A stretch of 64,000 nucleotides of DNA from Rhizobium viscosum (GTDB lineage: Bacteria; Pseudomonadota; Alphaproteobacteria; Rhizobiales; Rhizobiaceae): NCBI RefSeq assembly GCF_014873945.1, contig NZ_JADBEC010000003.1:310001-374000 (forward strand). The letters are read 5' to 3'. Below, piece after piece: positions 10,209 to 18,529 of this stretch; position 1 is the stretch's first letter, and each line of letters begins with the position of its first letter. Below the pieces are notes generated by a model. The model saw only the letters and a program-made list of their open reading frames with translations. It did no database searches and was not told the DNA's origin. The position numbers and the translations under genes were made by a program.

Positions 10209-10586
10209 ATGTTCCAGGCTCTGCTCGTCGCGGTCGGCGGCGCAATCGGTTCGCTTCTGAGATATTATGTCGGCCTGGGCTCTCTGCGGCTCATGGGGCC
10301 TGGCTTTCCTTGGGGCACGCTCATCGTCAACGTCGTCGGCAGCTTCATCATCGGTGTGTTTGCCGAGATGATCATGCGCCGCTTCAACGCTTCTGTGGAA
10401 CTACGGCTGCTGCTGATCACAGGTTTTCTTGGCGGCTTCACCACCTTCTCCGCCTTCTCGCTGGATGCGATCACGCTCTTCGAGCGCGGCGAGGTCTTTG
10501 CCGGCGGCATCTATATCGCAGCAAGCGTCGGACTTTCGATGGCGGCCGTCATGGCCGGTCTCGGCCTGATGCGCGCGCTCATCTGA
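10209..10586 (+). CDS. crcB: Fluoride ion channel CrcB (Fluc)
   Basis: A 125-residue membrane protein with four hydrophobic segments. Family motifs are GGAIGSLLRYY near the N-terminus, WGTLIVNVVGSFIIG, and GFLGGFTTFSAFSLDAI with the conserved phenylalanine/threonine-rich break in helix 3. CrcB dimers let fluoride leave the cytoplasm and relieve its toxicity. The gene heads the crcB-rluC-HAD-ATP12 cluster frequently seen in Rhizobiales; the 93-base gap before rluC leaves operon membership uncertain. Confidence 0.94.
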   Translation: MFQALLVAVGGAIGSLLRYYVGLGSLRLMGPGFPWGTLIVNVVGSFIIGVFAEMIMRRFNASVELRLLLITGFLGGFTTFSAFSLDAITLFERGEVFAGGIYIAASVGLSMAAVMAGLGLMRALI

Positions 10587-10679
10587 TTTCGATTCCGATT
10601 TCCGTTTTCTGAAAAATGCTCTAAAGGCAGCGGCAAGAGAAGCGCCTTTGATCGCGCCCATATTTTCCGAAAGAATTCC

Positions 10680-11678
10680 ATGGCAGGTATAGAACACATC
10701 AAGGTGGAGCCCGATGAAGCGGGCATGCGGCTCGACCGCTGGTTCAAGATCCACTATCCGGGTCTCGGCTTCGGCCCGTTACAGAAGCTCTTGCGCTCCG
10801 GCCAGGTCCGCGTCGATGGCGGCCGCGTAAAATCGGATGCGCGCGTGCAGCCCGGCCAGATGGTGCGTGTGCCGCCGCTCGATGTCGATGCCAAGGTTAA
10901 GTCCGGGCCGATCGCCGGCAAGGACCTGAAGCATTCCGGTGACTTCGAACTCCTGTCGCGCATGGTGCTGCATGAGGACGACAAGGTGATCGTGCTCAAC
11001 AAGCCGGCCGGACTCGCCGTGCAGGGCGGCTCGGGTGTGGCCCGCCATATCGACCAGATGCTCGAAGCCTGGACCAGCCCGAAAGGCGAGAAACCCCGCC
11101 TTGTCCACCGCCTCGACCGCGATACGTCTGGTGTGCTTGTCATCGCCCGCACGCGTGGTGCTGCCCAGAAGCTGACGGCCGCTTTCCGCGAGCGCGACAC
11201 CAAGAAGACCTACTGGTCGCTGGTCAAGGGCGTGCCGCGAAAGCGCGAAGACAAGATCTCGACCTGGCTCGTCAAGGAACAGACCATGGATGGCGACCGC
11301 ATGCGGATTGCCAAGCATGGCGAGGATGGTGCCGATCATGCGGTGTCTTATTACCGCATCGTAGAGACGGCAGCGCAACGTCTCGCCTGGCTGGAGATGG
11401 AACCCTATACGGGGCGCACGCACCAGCTTCGTGTCCATGCGCTGCATATCGGCCATCCGATCATCGGCGATCCCAAATATTTCGATGAGGATCCGAACTG
11501 GGATTTCCCCGGCGGCATCCAGAAGCGGCTGCATCTGCATGCCCGCCATATCGATATTCCACACCCCTCCGGCGGGCGGCTGCGCGTAACGGCCCCTCTG
11601 CCACCGCATATGGTGCAGAGCTGGAACCTGCTCGGTTTCGACGAGAACTCAGCCCCCATCCTGGATGACGAAGAATGA
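10680..11678 (+). CDS. rluC: 23S rRNA pseudouridine synthase, RluC/RluD family
   Basis: A 332-residue protein. An S4 RNA-binding domain occupies about residues 14-70 (MRLDRWFKIHYPG, then LRSGQVRVDG). The RluA-type catalytic domain follows with HRLDRDTSG, giving catalytic D146, and GRTHQLRVH later. It converts uridines to pseudouridine in large-subunit rRNA. The S4 domain and motif spacing favour RluC over RluA. The stop overlaps the next start as ATGA, so it is coupled to the HAD gene. Confidence 0.93.
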   Translation: MAGIEHIKVEPDEAGMRLDRWFKIHYPGLGFGPLQKLLRSGQVRVDGGRVKSDARVQPGQMVRVPPLDVDAKVKSGPIAGKDLKHSGDFELLSRMVLHEDDKVIVLNKPAGLAVQGGSGVARHIDQMLEAWTSPKGEKPRLVHRLDRDTSGVLVIARTRGAAQKLTAAFRERDTKKTYWSLVKGVPRKREDKISTWLVKEQTMDGDRMRIAKHGEDGADHAVSYYRIVETAAQRLAWLEMEPYTGRTHQLRVHALHIGHPIIGDPKYFDEDPNWDFPGGIQKRLHLHARHIDIPHPSGGRLRVTAPLPPHMVQSWNLLGFDENSAPILDDEE

Positions 11679-12328
11679 AGCTTGCGCTTTTTGATTGCGA
11701 CGGCACGCTGGTCGACAGCGCTGGGCTGATCCACGAAACCATGCGCCGAACCTTCGCAAAGTTCGGCAAACCGGAACCTCGGTTCGAGGACACTAAGGCG
11801 ATCATCGGCCTGTCGCTCGATATCGCCATTGCCCGCATGCAGGGCAAGCCGCATGTCGAGCAGGAAGATATCGACATGACGGCACATTACAAATCGCTGT
11901 TTTCGGTCGTGCGTCAGGATCTCGATTATCGCGAGCCGCTCTTTCCCGGCATTCGCGAGATGATCGATGCGCTCACCGGGCGCGGGGATCTGCTGATCGG
12001 TGCGGTGACCGGCAAGTCCCGGCGCGGGCTGAAGCTCGTGATGGAGACGCATGGCTTCGAGAGGCATTTCGTCGTTGCGCGCACCGCCGACGATTGCCCC
12101 TCCAAGCCACATCCAGCCATGGTGAGCGAATGCTGCGATGAAACCGGCATGAATGCGGCCGATGCCATTGTCATCGGTGACGCGATTTACGATATGCAGA
12201 TGGCAAAGGCCGCCGGCGCCAAGGCGATCGGCGTTGCCTGGGGCTATGCCAGCGTGGATGAGCTGATCGCCAACGGCGCCGATGCGATCGCCTATCATCC
12301 TGATGAGATTTTGCGCCATTTTTACTGA
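11675..12328 (+). CDS. HAD-family hydrolase, phosphoglycolate-phosphatase-like
   Basis: A 217-residue HAD-IA protein. Motif I is LFDCDGTLVDS (nucleophile D7 and acid D9), motif II the threonine in AVTGKS, and motif IV VIGDAIYDMQMA. The cap domain lies between motifs I and II. Substrate is unknown; similarity in layout to Gph and PpaX gives only a general phosphatase role. It overlaps rluC by four bases (ATGA) and precedes the ATP12 gene by nine, so it sits inside an operon. Confidence 0.88.
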   Translation: MKLALFDCDGTLVDSAGLIHETMRRTFAKFGKPEPRFEDTKAIIGLSLDIAIARMQGKPHVEQEDIDMTAHYKSLFSVVRQDLDYREPLFPGIREMIDALTGRGDLLIGAVTGKSRRGLKLVMETHGFERHFVVARTADDCPSKPHPAMVSECCDETGMNAADAIVIGDAIYDMQMAKAAGAKAIGVAWGYASVDELIANGADAIAYHPDEILRHFY

Positions 12329-12337
12329 GGTGAGCCC

Positions 12338-13123
12338 ATGCGCGACCTGCTGAACGACCTTTCCGAAGGCCTGAGCCATCCCGATCCGATCCGCCGCGCG
12401 CAGATTCAGATGAAGAAGCCGCTGCCTAAGCGCTTCTATCAGGCGGTTTCCGTCGCACCGCATGAGGATGGTTTCGCGATCGAGTTGGACGGCAAGCTCG
12501 TGCGCACGCCGGCCCGCCAGATCCTGGCCGTGCCCAGCGAAGCGCTGGCAAAGCTCGTGGCCGCCGAATGGGACGCGCAGAATGAGGTCATCGATCCCTC
12601 GCTCATGCCGGTAACGCGCCTCGTCAACACGGCGATCGACGGTGTGGCAACAGACACACAGGCCGTCTTCGAGGATATCCTGCGCTTTTCGTCGAGCGAT
12701 CTGCTCTGCTACCGCGCCGATGGTCCGGAAAAGCTGGTCGAGCGACAGACGGAGCGCTGGGATCCGGTGCTCGACTGGGCAGCCGCCGATCTCGGCGCAC
12801 GTTTCATCCTTGTCGAAGGCGTTATGCATCACGAGCAGCCGCGCGAGGCGATCGCCGCTTTCGGCTCGGCATTGCGCCGGCACGACAGTGCGCTCGAGCT
12901 TGCAGCTCTCCACACGGTGACGACGATTACCGGTTCGGCGCTGCTGTCGCTTGCCATTGCCGAAGGCGAGATCACGCCTGACGAAGCCTGGTCGCTCGCC
13001 CATCTCGACGAGGATTGGACCATCGAACATTGGGGAAGCGACGAAGAAGCCGAGCAGCGCCGGGCCAAGCGTTTTGAGGATTTCAAAGCAGCAACGGATG
13101 TTTTTTTCGCGCTAAGGGCCTGA
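12338..13123 (+). CDS. ATP12-family F1-ATPase assembly chaperone
   Basis: A 261-residue protein with the ATP12 pattern: KRFYQAVSVAPHEDGFAIELDGKLVRTPARQIL at the start, AAEWDAQNEVIDPSLMPVTRLVNTAID in the middle, and DLLCYRADGPEKLVERQTERWDPVLDW. In mitochondria ATP12 helps assemble the alpha subunit into F1; alphaproteobacteria carry homologues. GAGGTGAG lies just before the ATG. It is the last gene of the rluC-HAD-ATP12 run. Confidence 0.92.
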   Translation: MRDLLNDLSEGLSHPDPIRRAQIQMKKPLPKRFYQAVSVAPHEDGFAIELDGKLVRTPARQILAVPSEALAKLVAAEWDAQNEVIDPSLMPVTRLVNTAIDGVATDTQAVFEDILRFSSSDLLCYRADGPEKLVERQTERWDPVLDWAAADLGARFILVEGVMHHEQPREAIAAFGSALRRHDSALELAALHTVTTITGSALLSLAIAEGEITPDEAWSLAHLDEDWTIEHWGSDEEAEQRRAKRFEDFKAATDVFFALRA

Positions 13124-13191
13124 ATCATATTGCCTTGTTGGGCTTTATGACCAAATCTGCGACTCCGGACGGGGATTTGCAGGAATTTGGA

Positions 13192-13644
13192 ATGGCGTGG
13201 CTGAGGTCGAGATTTTGCCTGATGGCGCTTGTTTGCGTGGCCCTGACGGCCTGCGCCAGTCTCATGCCGAAGAAGCAGGAAAAACCTGTCTATGACGTGC
13301 GCAGCGCCGTAGTGTTATCCAGCACGACCATGTCGGCGGAACTGCTTTCCGGCATCAGCGACCGCGTCAATGCCGCCATTCGCGCGACGGTCCGCACAAG
13401 TGAATTGCCGCGAGTGGTGCTGACGATCCGCATCGTTTCCGTCACAAAGAGCCTCGGCTTCCAGAAGGACCGCAATGTCGCGGAGGTGAGGATCGATGCC
13501 GCTTCCGTGGAAGACGGATCTGTGATCGCCGTGACCTCCTTCGAAGTTACAAGCTTGACTGCCGACCCTCATCTGGCCGACGACATTCTGGCAGAAGATA
13601 TCGCCGCGCGCGTGCGCTCCGCCTTCGCACTCAGCGGACGCTAG
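13192..13644 (+). CDS. Predicted outer-membrane lipoprotein of unknown function
   Basis: A 150-residue protein with a lipoprotein signal: MAWLRSRFCLMALVCVALTAC, lipobox LTAC and acylated cysteine C21. The mature part is mixed alpha/beta without a domain I recognise. The ATG at 13192 is chosen because it gives a standard signal peptide; in-frame starts at 13135 and 13147 would add a non-hydrophobic extension. Its stop codon lies inside the palindromic repeat that follows. Confidence 0.7.
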   Translation: MAWLRSRFCLMALVCVALTACASLMPKKQEKPVYDVRSAVVLSSTTMSAELLSGISDRVNAAIRATVRTSELPRVVLTIRIVSVTKSLGFQKDRNVAEVRIDAASVEDGSVIAVTSFEVTSLTADPHLADDILAEDIAARVRSAFALSGR

Positions 13645-13740
13645 AGCATTTCCGTTTTTCTTCGAAACACGAAATGCTCTATCTCTTTGTGTTAACGCAA
13701 TTCCGGATGCAAAACCGCTGCACACTTTTGCTGGAATTGC
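13643..13740. repeat. Composite palindromic repeat (copy A)
   Basis: Two nested inverted repeats in the gap before pccB. The first is AGAGCATTTC (13643-13652) with GAAATGCTCT (13671-13680), which overlaps the lipoprotein stop and may terminate it. The second, 13697-13740, has outer arms GCAATTCC and GGAATTGC and inner arms GCAAAA and TTTTGC flanking the loop CCGCTGCACAC. The second unit recurs at 33.6-33.7 kb and 39.3-39.4 kb. Confidence 0.8.
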
Positions 13741-13782
13741 TCTATCCGTAAAATCGGCCGTCAACGGCGGCGAGGGGAGATC

Positions 13783-15315
13783 ATGAAGGATATTCTGGAA
13801 GAGCTCGAACGCCGCCGTGGCATCGCCCGTCTCGGTGGCGGACAGGCGCGCATCGACGCACAGCACCAGCGTGGCAAGCTGACGGCGCGCGAACGCATTG
13901 ATCTCTTTCTCGACGAAGATTCCTTTGAAGAGTTCGACATGTTCGTGGAACACCGCTCCACCGATTTCGGCATGGACAAGAGCCGCATTGCCGGCGACGG
14001 CGTGGTGACCGGCTGGGGTACGGTCAACGGCCGTACCGTCTTCGTCTTCGCCAAGGATTTCACCGTCTTCGGCGGCTCGCTCTCGGAAGCCCATGCCGAG
14101 AAGATCATCAAGGTGCAGGATATGGCGCTGAAGAACCGCGCGCCGATCATTGGCATCTATGATGCGGGCGGCGCGCGCATTCAGGAAGGTGTCGCGGCCC
14201 TCGGCGGCTATGCCGAGGTCTTCCAGCGCAATGTGCTGGCTTCGGGCGTTATTCCGCAGATCTCCGTCATCATGGGACCATGCGCTGGCGGCGACGTCTA
14301 TTCGCCTGCCATGACCGACTTCATTTTCATGGTGCGCGATACGTCCTACATGTTCGTGACCGGTCCCGATGTGGTGAAGACCGTCACCAACGAGACTGTT
14401 ACAGCCGAAGAACTGGGCGGCGCGAGCGTGCATACGACGCGCTCCTCGATTGCCGACGGCGCCTATGACAATGATGTCGATACGCTCCTGCAGGTGCGCC
14501 GGCTTATCGATTTCCTGCCGCAGTCAAACACATCGCCGGTGCCGGAGATCGAATGTTACCAGTCGGTGACCGATACCGACAATTCGCTGGATACGCTGAT
14601 CCCAGCCAATGCCAACAAGCCCTACGACATCAAGGAACTGATCCAGAAGGTGGCGGATGAGGGGGATTTCTTTGAGATCCAGGCGAGCTTCGCCAAGAAC
14701 ATCGTCTGCGGCTTCGGGCGCATCGAAGGTTCGACTGTCGGCTTCGTCGCCAACCAGCCGATGGTGCTCGCCGGCGTGCTCGACAGCGACGCCTCGCGCA
14801 AGGCGGCGCGCTTTGTGCGCTTCTGTGACTGCTTCAACATTCCGATCGTCACCTTCGTCGACGTGCCGGGCTTTCTGCCAGGCACGGCGCAGGAATATGG
14901 CGGACTCATCAAGCATGGCGCCAAGCTGCTCTTCGCCTATGCCGAGGCGACGGTGCCGAAACTGACGGTCATTACCCGCAAGGCCTTCGGCGGCGCCTAT
15001 GACGTGATGGCGTCGAAACATCTGCGCGGCGACTTGAATTATGCCTGGCCGACAGCCCAGATCGCCGTCATGGGCGCCAAGGGCGCCGTCGAGATCATCT
15101 TCCGCAAGGATATCGCCGATCCCGAAAAGATTGCCGCGCATACGAAAATGTACGAGGATCGCTTCCTGTCACCGTTCGTGGCGGCCGAGCGGGGCTATGT
15201 CGACGAGGTAATCATGCCGCATTCGACACGGCGCCGGCTGGCTCGCGGCCTGAAGATGCTGCGGAACAAGGATCTCAGCAATCCCTGGAAGAAGCACGAC
15301 AACATCCCGTTGTGA
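13783..15315 (+). CDS. pccB: Propionyl-CoA carboxylase, carboxyltransferase (beta) subunit
   Basis: A 510-residue carboxyltransferase, standard length for PccB. The crotonase-like halves are visible: a [12 protein letters not shown] and [14 protein letters not shown] region in the N-half, and an [36 protein letters not shown] region with [11 protein letters not shown] in the C-half. With biotinylated PccA it carboxylates propionyl-CoA to methylmalonyl-CoA. The biotin subunit is encoded 3.2 kb away on the other strand. GAGGGGAG precedes the ATG. An acetyl-CoA or methylcrotonyl-CoA role is less likely because PccB-type sequence matches throughout. Confidence 0.95.
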   Translation: MKDILEELERRRGIARLGGGQARIDAQHQRGKLTARERIDLFLDEDSFEEFDMFVEHRSTDFGMDKSRIAGDGVVTGWGTVNGRTVFVFAKDFTVFGGSLSEAHAEKIIKVQDMALKNRAPIIGIYDAGGARIQEGVAALGGYAEVFQRNVLASGVIPQISVIMGPCAGGDVYSPAMTDFIFMVRDTSYMFVTGPDVVKTVTNETVTAEELGGASVHTTRSSIADGAYDNDVDTLLQVRRLIDFLPQSNTSPVPEIECYQSVTDTDNSLDTLIPANANKPYDIKELIQKVADEGDFFEIQASFAKNIVCGFGRIEGSTVGFVANQPMVLAGVLDSDASRKAARFVRFCDCFNIPIVTFVDVPGFLPGTAQEYGGLIKHGAKLLFAYAEATVPKLTVITRKAFGGAYDVMASKHLRGDLNYAWPTAQIAVMGAKGAVEIIFRKDIADPEKIAAHTKMYEDRFLSPFVAAERGYVDEVIMPHSTRRRLARGLKMLRNKDLSNPWKKHDNIPL

Positions 15316-15443
15316 ACGAATAAAGGAGCCTCTTCAGGTGTTTATCCACTGTCGAAGTTGTGAACGCCTGTCAGCAAACTGTGTCTTCAATCCCTATTAG
15401 AGACACGATAACGCTCGGCAGCACACCCTTAAGGAGAGTCTTT

Positions 15444-15839
15444 ATGTCAACTTTCGAGCGTCTATCCGCCTACCGCCCCTATGGTCTGGCCGCTCTCAGA
15501 ATCATGACCGCGCTTCTGTTCATCGAGCACGGCACGATGAAGCTTTTCGGTTTCCCGGCAGCGCAGGGCGACGGCCCACTATCCACTTTGTTCCTGATTG
15601 CGGCACTGCTGGAAACCTTTGGCGGTATCCTTATTCTCATCGGCTTCGCAACACGGCCGGTGGCCTTCCTGCTGTCGGGCGAAATGGCGATCGCTTATTT
15701 CATGGCGCATATGCCGCACAGCTTCTTCCCGGCCCTCAACCAGGGCGACGGCGCGATCCTGTTCTGCTTCATCTTCCTCTACCTGTTCTTTGCCGGCGCC
15801 GGTGCGTGGTCCGTCGACAACAGAAACGCATCGGCCTAA
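15444..15839 (+). CDS. DoxX-family membrane protein
   Basis: A 131-residue protein with four hydrophobic helices. Family features are LRIMTALLFIEHGTMKLFGFP near the first helix and LLETFGGILILIGFATRPVAFLL in the second. DoxX proteins are linked to quinone-dependent redox and oxidative stress tolerance, but the role here is not fixed. The ATG at 15444 has AAGGAG ahead; an upstream in-frame ATG at 15360 lacks one. A strong terminator follows directly. Confidence 0.88.
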   Translation: MSTFERLSAYRPYGLAALRIMTALLFIEHGTMKLFGFPAAQGDGPLSTLFLIAALLETFGGILILIGFATRPVAFLLSGEMAIAYFMAHMPHSFFPALNQGDGAILFCFIFLYLFFAGAGAWSVDNRNASA

Positions 15840-15840
15840 C

Positions 15841-15877
15841 AGAAGAGGCTGCGGGTTTTGCGCCCGCAGCCTCTTCT
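15841..15877. terminator. Bidirectional terminator
   Basis: AGAAGAGGCTGCGGG pairs perfectly over 15 bp with CCCGCAGCCTCTTCT, with a seven-base loop. It separates the converging DoxX and sugE genes and begins right after the DoxX stop. Confidence 0.85.
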
Positions 15878-15896
15878 TCATTTCAGATATTTCTTT

Positions 15897-16211
15897 TTAG
15901 GCCGTCATTTTGAGGCCGGCAATGCCGGCGACGATCAGCGCAATGCAGATCAGACGAGAGGCGTTTGCCGCATCGCCCAGAAGCCAGATGCCGAGCAGCA
16001 CCGTGCCGACCGTGCCAATACCGGTCCAGACCGCGTAAGCGGTGCCAATCGGCAGGCTTTTGACGGCAAGACCGAGCAGGATGATACTCACCACCATGGA
16101 AATGACCGTCAGAATCGTCGGCATCGGACGGGTGAAGCCATCGGTATATTTCAAACCGATTGCCCAACCGCACTCAAAAAGGCCAGCGAGAAAAAGCAGG
16201 AACCAGGCCAT
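15897..16211 (-). CDS. sugE: SMR-family guanidinium exporter (Gdx/SugE)
   Basis: A 104-residue small multidrug resistance protein with four helices. The conserved glutamate is E13 in LFECGWAIGLKYTDGF, and KSLPIGTAYAVWTGIG is diagnostic of the SugE/Gdx branch rather than EmrE. This branch exports guanidinium in exchange for protons. The ATG at 16211 is chosen since AAGGAG is six bases ahead; the ATG three bases upstream is too close. A candidate guanidine-II riboswitch sits immediately upstream, which supports the substrate. Confidence 0.93.
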   Translation of the reverse strand: MAWFLLFLAGLFECGWAIGLKYTDGFTRPMPTILTVISMVVSIILLGLAVKSLPIGTAYAVWTGIGTVGTVLLGIWLLGDAANASRLICIALIVAGIAGLKMTA

Positions 16212-16229
16212 CATATTCTCCTTGTCAGA

Positions 16230-16288
16230 GCGAGGCCGTCCCCGCGACTTTGCGATCCGGACTGATCCGAGCGCCGCAGTCGTCTGCG
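16230..16288 (-). ncRNA. Candidate guanidine-II (mini-ykkC) riboswitch
   Basis: On the minus strand two hairpins with ACGR tetraloops precede the sugE ribosome-binding site. P1 at 16288-16275 is CGCAG-ACGA-CTGCG. P2 at 16245-16230 is GCGGGG-ACGG-CCTCGC, with one G-U pair. The linker is about 29 bases. The AAGGAG begins six bases after P2. Two ACGR-loop hairpins, the second next to the Shine-Dalgarno, define the guanidine-II class, in which two guanidinium ions dock the loops and free the ribosome-binding site. Found by eye; no covariance-model score. Confidence 0.82.
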
Positions 16289-16296
16289 TCACACGC

Positions 16297-16326
16297 TATA
16301 TGTGCGAGGGAACGGCTGACTTCAAG
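16297..16326 (-). promoter_or_regulatory. Candidate promoter for the sugE leader
   Basis: CTTGAA and CATATA are 18 bases apart on the minus strand (or ACATAT at 17). Initiation about seven bases on would place the transcript start just ahead of riboswitch hairpin P1. Confidence 0.45.
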
Positions 16327-16369
16327 CTAGGAATTGGCATAGCTGCCATGCCACCCGATTTCCGATGGA

Positions 16370-16813
16370 TCAGGCGTTCTTCGCTCGGCGGCAGAGACGG
16401 TCGAAGGTTTCCAGGAAACGCGAACGGTCCTTCGGGCTGAAGGATGCGTTGTAGCCCTTGCTCTCGCCGGTTTCACGCAGATGGGCTCCGAGATCGCGCA
16501 TAGCACTTGCCATGCCAATATTGGTTTCATCAAAGACGCGACCGGTCGGGCCTGTCACGAAGGAGCCCTTGGCAACGCAACGGACCGCAAGCGGCACATC
16601 GGCGGTGACGACGACATCTGTCGGGCCGGTATTGTCGGCGATCCAGTTGTCGGCAGCGTCGAAGGCGTTGGAGACGATGACGTTGCGCACCATCGGATCG
16701 CGCGATGGGCGCAGGCCCGAATTGGCGACGAAGGTCACTTCCATGCCGAGGCGTTCGGCGACTTTGAGGATTTCGGGTTTGACCGGGCAGGCGTCGGCAT
16801 CGACATAGATCAT
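16370..16813 (-). CDS. DUF188 (YaiI/YqxD) family protein
   Basis: A 147-residue protein beginning MIYVDADACPVKPEILKVAERLG, the DUF188 hallmark, with VVTADVPLAVRC and a C-terminal GESKGYNASFSPKDRSRFLETFDRL. The fold resembles PIN-like nucleases, and DADACP and TADVPL carry acidic residues that could bind metal, but no activity is established for the family. It follows the ElaA-type gene by ten bases, so adhC-elaA-DUF188 may be one transcript. Confidence 0.88.
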   Translation of the reverse strand: MIYVDADACPVKPEILKVAERLGMEVTFVANSGLRPSRDPMVRNVIVSNAFDAADNWIADNTGPTDVVVTADVPLAVRCVAKGSFVTGPTGRVFDETNIGMASAMRDLGAHLRETGESKGYNASFSPKDRSRFLETFDRLCRRAKNA

Positions 16814-16823
16814 GGCGATATCC

Positions 16824-17297
16824 TCACGCCGGCTGGGTAGCCGACTGGCGGACCATGTCGAGATGAGGAATGCCGTCTTCCAGATATTCCTCCGATGTTT
16901 TCACAAAACCGAAGGATTCGTAGAAGCGGCGCAAATGCGCCTGCGCCGAAAGCGCGATGGGATTTTCCGGATATAGCCGCTCGCAAACGGCGATCGATTC
17001 GGTCATCAGCGCTTCGCCAAGCCGCTTGCCGCGATGGGCGGGCGAGACGACCACGCGGCCGATCTTCACCGGATCCTGCGCTTTATAAGGCTTTAGGAGC
17101 CGTGTGGAGGCGATGAGTTCGGCGCCCTCCATGAGCCGCAGATGCAGGGCATCGATATCCTTGCCGTCCAGTTCCGGATAGGGGCAGTTCTGCTCGACGA
17201 CAAAGACGTCGACACGCATTCTCAAGAGGTCGTAGAGCTCCCGCGCGGAGAGCTCATCGAGACTTTTGAGGTCAGTCGTATAGGCAACAGCAGTCAT
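16824..17297 (-). CDS. elaA: ElaA-like GNAT acetyltransferase
   Basis: A 157-residue protein: MTAVAYTTDLKSLDELSARELYDLLRMRVDVFVVEQNCPYPELDGKD matches the ElaA branch, where RVDVFVVEQ(N/D)CPYPE is strongly conserved. The acetyl-CoA loop is VVVSPAHRGKRLGEALM. Substrate unknown. The ATG at 17297 overlaps the adhC stop as TGATG, so the two are coupled; a TTG three bases upstream is a less likely start. Confidence 0.87.
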   Translation of the reverse strand: MTAVAYTTDLKSLDELSARELYDLLRMRVDVFVVEQNCPYPELDGKDIDALHLRLMEGAELIASTRLLKPYKAQDPVKIGRVVVSPAHRGKRLGEALMTESIAVCERLYPENPIALSAQAHLRRFYESFGFVKTSEEYLEDGIPHLDMVRQSATQPA

Positions 17298-18424
17298 CAA
17301 TAGACCACGACGCCGCGGATGCTTTCACCCTTGTGCATGAGGTCGAAGCCCTTGTTGATGTCTTCGAGCGGCATGGTGTGGGTGATCATCGGATCGATCT
17401 GGATCTTGCCCTCCATGTACCAGTCGACGATCTTCGGCACGTCGGTGCGACCACGGGCGCCGCCGAAGGCCGTACCCATCCAGTTACGGCCGGTGACGAG
17501 CTGGAAGGGACGCGTCGAAATCTCCTGGCCGGCGCCGGCGACGCCGATGATGACGGACTTGCCCCAGCCTCGGTGGCTGGCTTCCAGCGCCTGGCGCATG
17601 ACCTTGGTGTTGCCGGTGCAGTCGAAGGTGTAATCGGCGCCGCCGATCAGGTCGCCGTGGCGCTTCGTCATGTTGACGAGATAGGGCACGATGTCGTCGC
17701 CAACTTCCTTCGGGTTGACGAAATGCGTCATGCCGAACTTCTCGCCCCATGCCTTGCGGTCAGGGTTGATATCGACACCGATGATCATGTCAGCACCGGC
17801 AAGACGCAGACCTTGGAGAACGTTGAGGCCGATACCGCCAAGACCGAAGACGATGGCGGTTGCGCCCATCTCGACCTTGGCCGTGTTGATGACGGCACCG
17901 ATGCCGGTCGTCACCCCGCAGCCGATGTAGCAGATCTTGTCGAACGGCGCGTCCGGATTGACCTTGGCAACGGCGATCTCCGGCAGGACTGTGAAGTTGG
18001 AGAAGGTCGAGCAACCCATATAATGGTGGATCTTGTCCTTGCCGATCGAGAAGCGTGAGGTGCCGTCAGGCATCACGCCCTGGCCCTGTGTGGCGCGGAT
18101 CGAGGTGCAGAGATTGGTCTTGCGCGAGGTGCAGGAGTAGCATTCGCGGCATTCCGGCGTATAGAGCGGAATGACATGATCACCCTTCTTCACGGAGGTG
18201 ACGCCCGGGCCGACATCCACGACGATGCCGGCGCCTTCATGGCCGAGGATTGCCGGGAAGAGGCCTTCCGGATCGGCGCCGGACAGGGTGAAATCATCGG
18301 TGTGGCAGATACCCGTCGCCTTGACCTCGATCAGAACTTCGCCGGCCTTCGGGCCTTCGAGCTGAACGGTCATGACCTCGAGCGGTTTTCCTGCCTGAAC
18401 GGCAACGGCGGCGCGAACATCCAT
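17297..18424 (-). CDS. adhC: S-(hydroxymethyl)glutathione dehydrogenase, class III alcohol dehydrogenase
   Basis: A 375-residue zinc alcohol dehydrogenase of class III. It has the catalytic-zinc region GICHTDDFTLSG and GHEGAGIV, the structural-zinc cysteines in PECRECYSCTSRKTNLC, and the GLGGIGLNVLQG NAD-binding loop. It oxidises the formaldehyde-glutathione adduct and can reduce S-nitrosoglutathione. AGAGGAGAT precedes the ATG. No S-formylglutathione hydrolase is adjacent, which is somewhat unusual for a dedicated formaldehyde operon. Confidence 0.96.
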   Translation of the reverse strand: MDVRAAVAVQAGKPLEVMTVQLEGPKAGEVLIEVKATGICHTDDFTLSGADPEGLFPAILGHEGAGIVVDVGPGVTSVKKGDHVIPLYTPECRECYSCTSRKTNLCTSIRATQGQGVMPDGTSRFSIGKDKIHHYMGCSTFSNFTVLPEIAVAKVNPDAPFDKICYIGCGVTTGIGAVINTAKVEMGATAIVFGLGGIGLNVLQGLRLAGADMIIGVDINPDRKAWGEKFGMTHFVNPKEVGDDIVPYLVNMTKRHGDLIGGADYTFDCTGNTKVMRQALEASHRGWGKSVIIGVAGAGQEISTRPFQLVTGRNWMGTAFGGARGRTDVPKIVDWYMEGKIQIDPMITHTMPLEDINKGFDLMHKGESIRGVVVY

Positions 18425-18529
18425 CTTCGATCTCCTCTGATTTGCGTGGCGGACTCTTGCACGCTCAGCGAGGATGGCTCAAGCACAAAAAAGGCTTAGA
18501 AAATCGGTTCGGGTCGCCGGGCCTATACG

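Noticed and set aside
11405-13030. A 541-residue minus-strand open frame over rluC, the HAD gene and ATP12
   Set aside because: All three plus-strand genes have clear motifs and operon overlaps; this frame has none.
16230-16340. Guanidine-I (ykkC) riboswitch upstream of sugE
   Set aside because: The long conserved blocks of ykkC are not found; the short two-hairpin ACGR layout fits guanidine-II instead.
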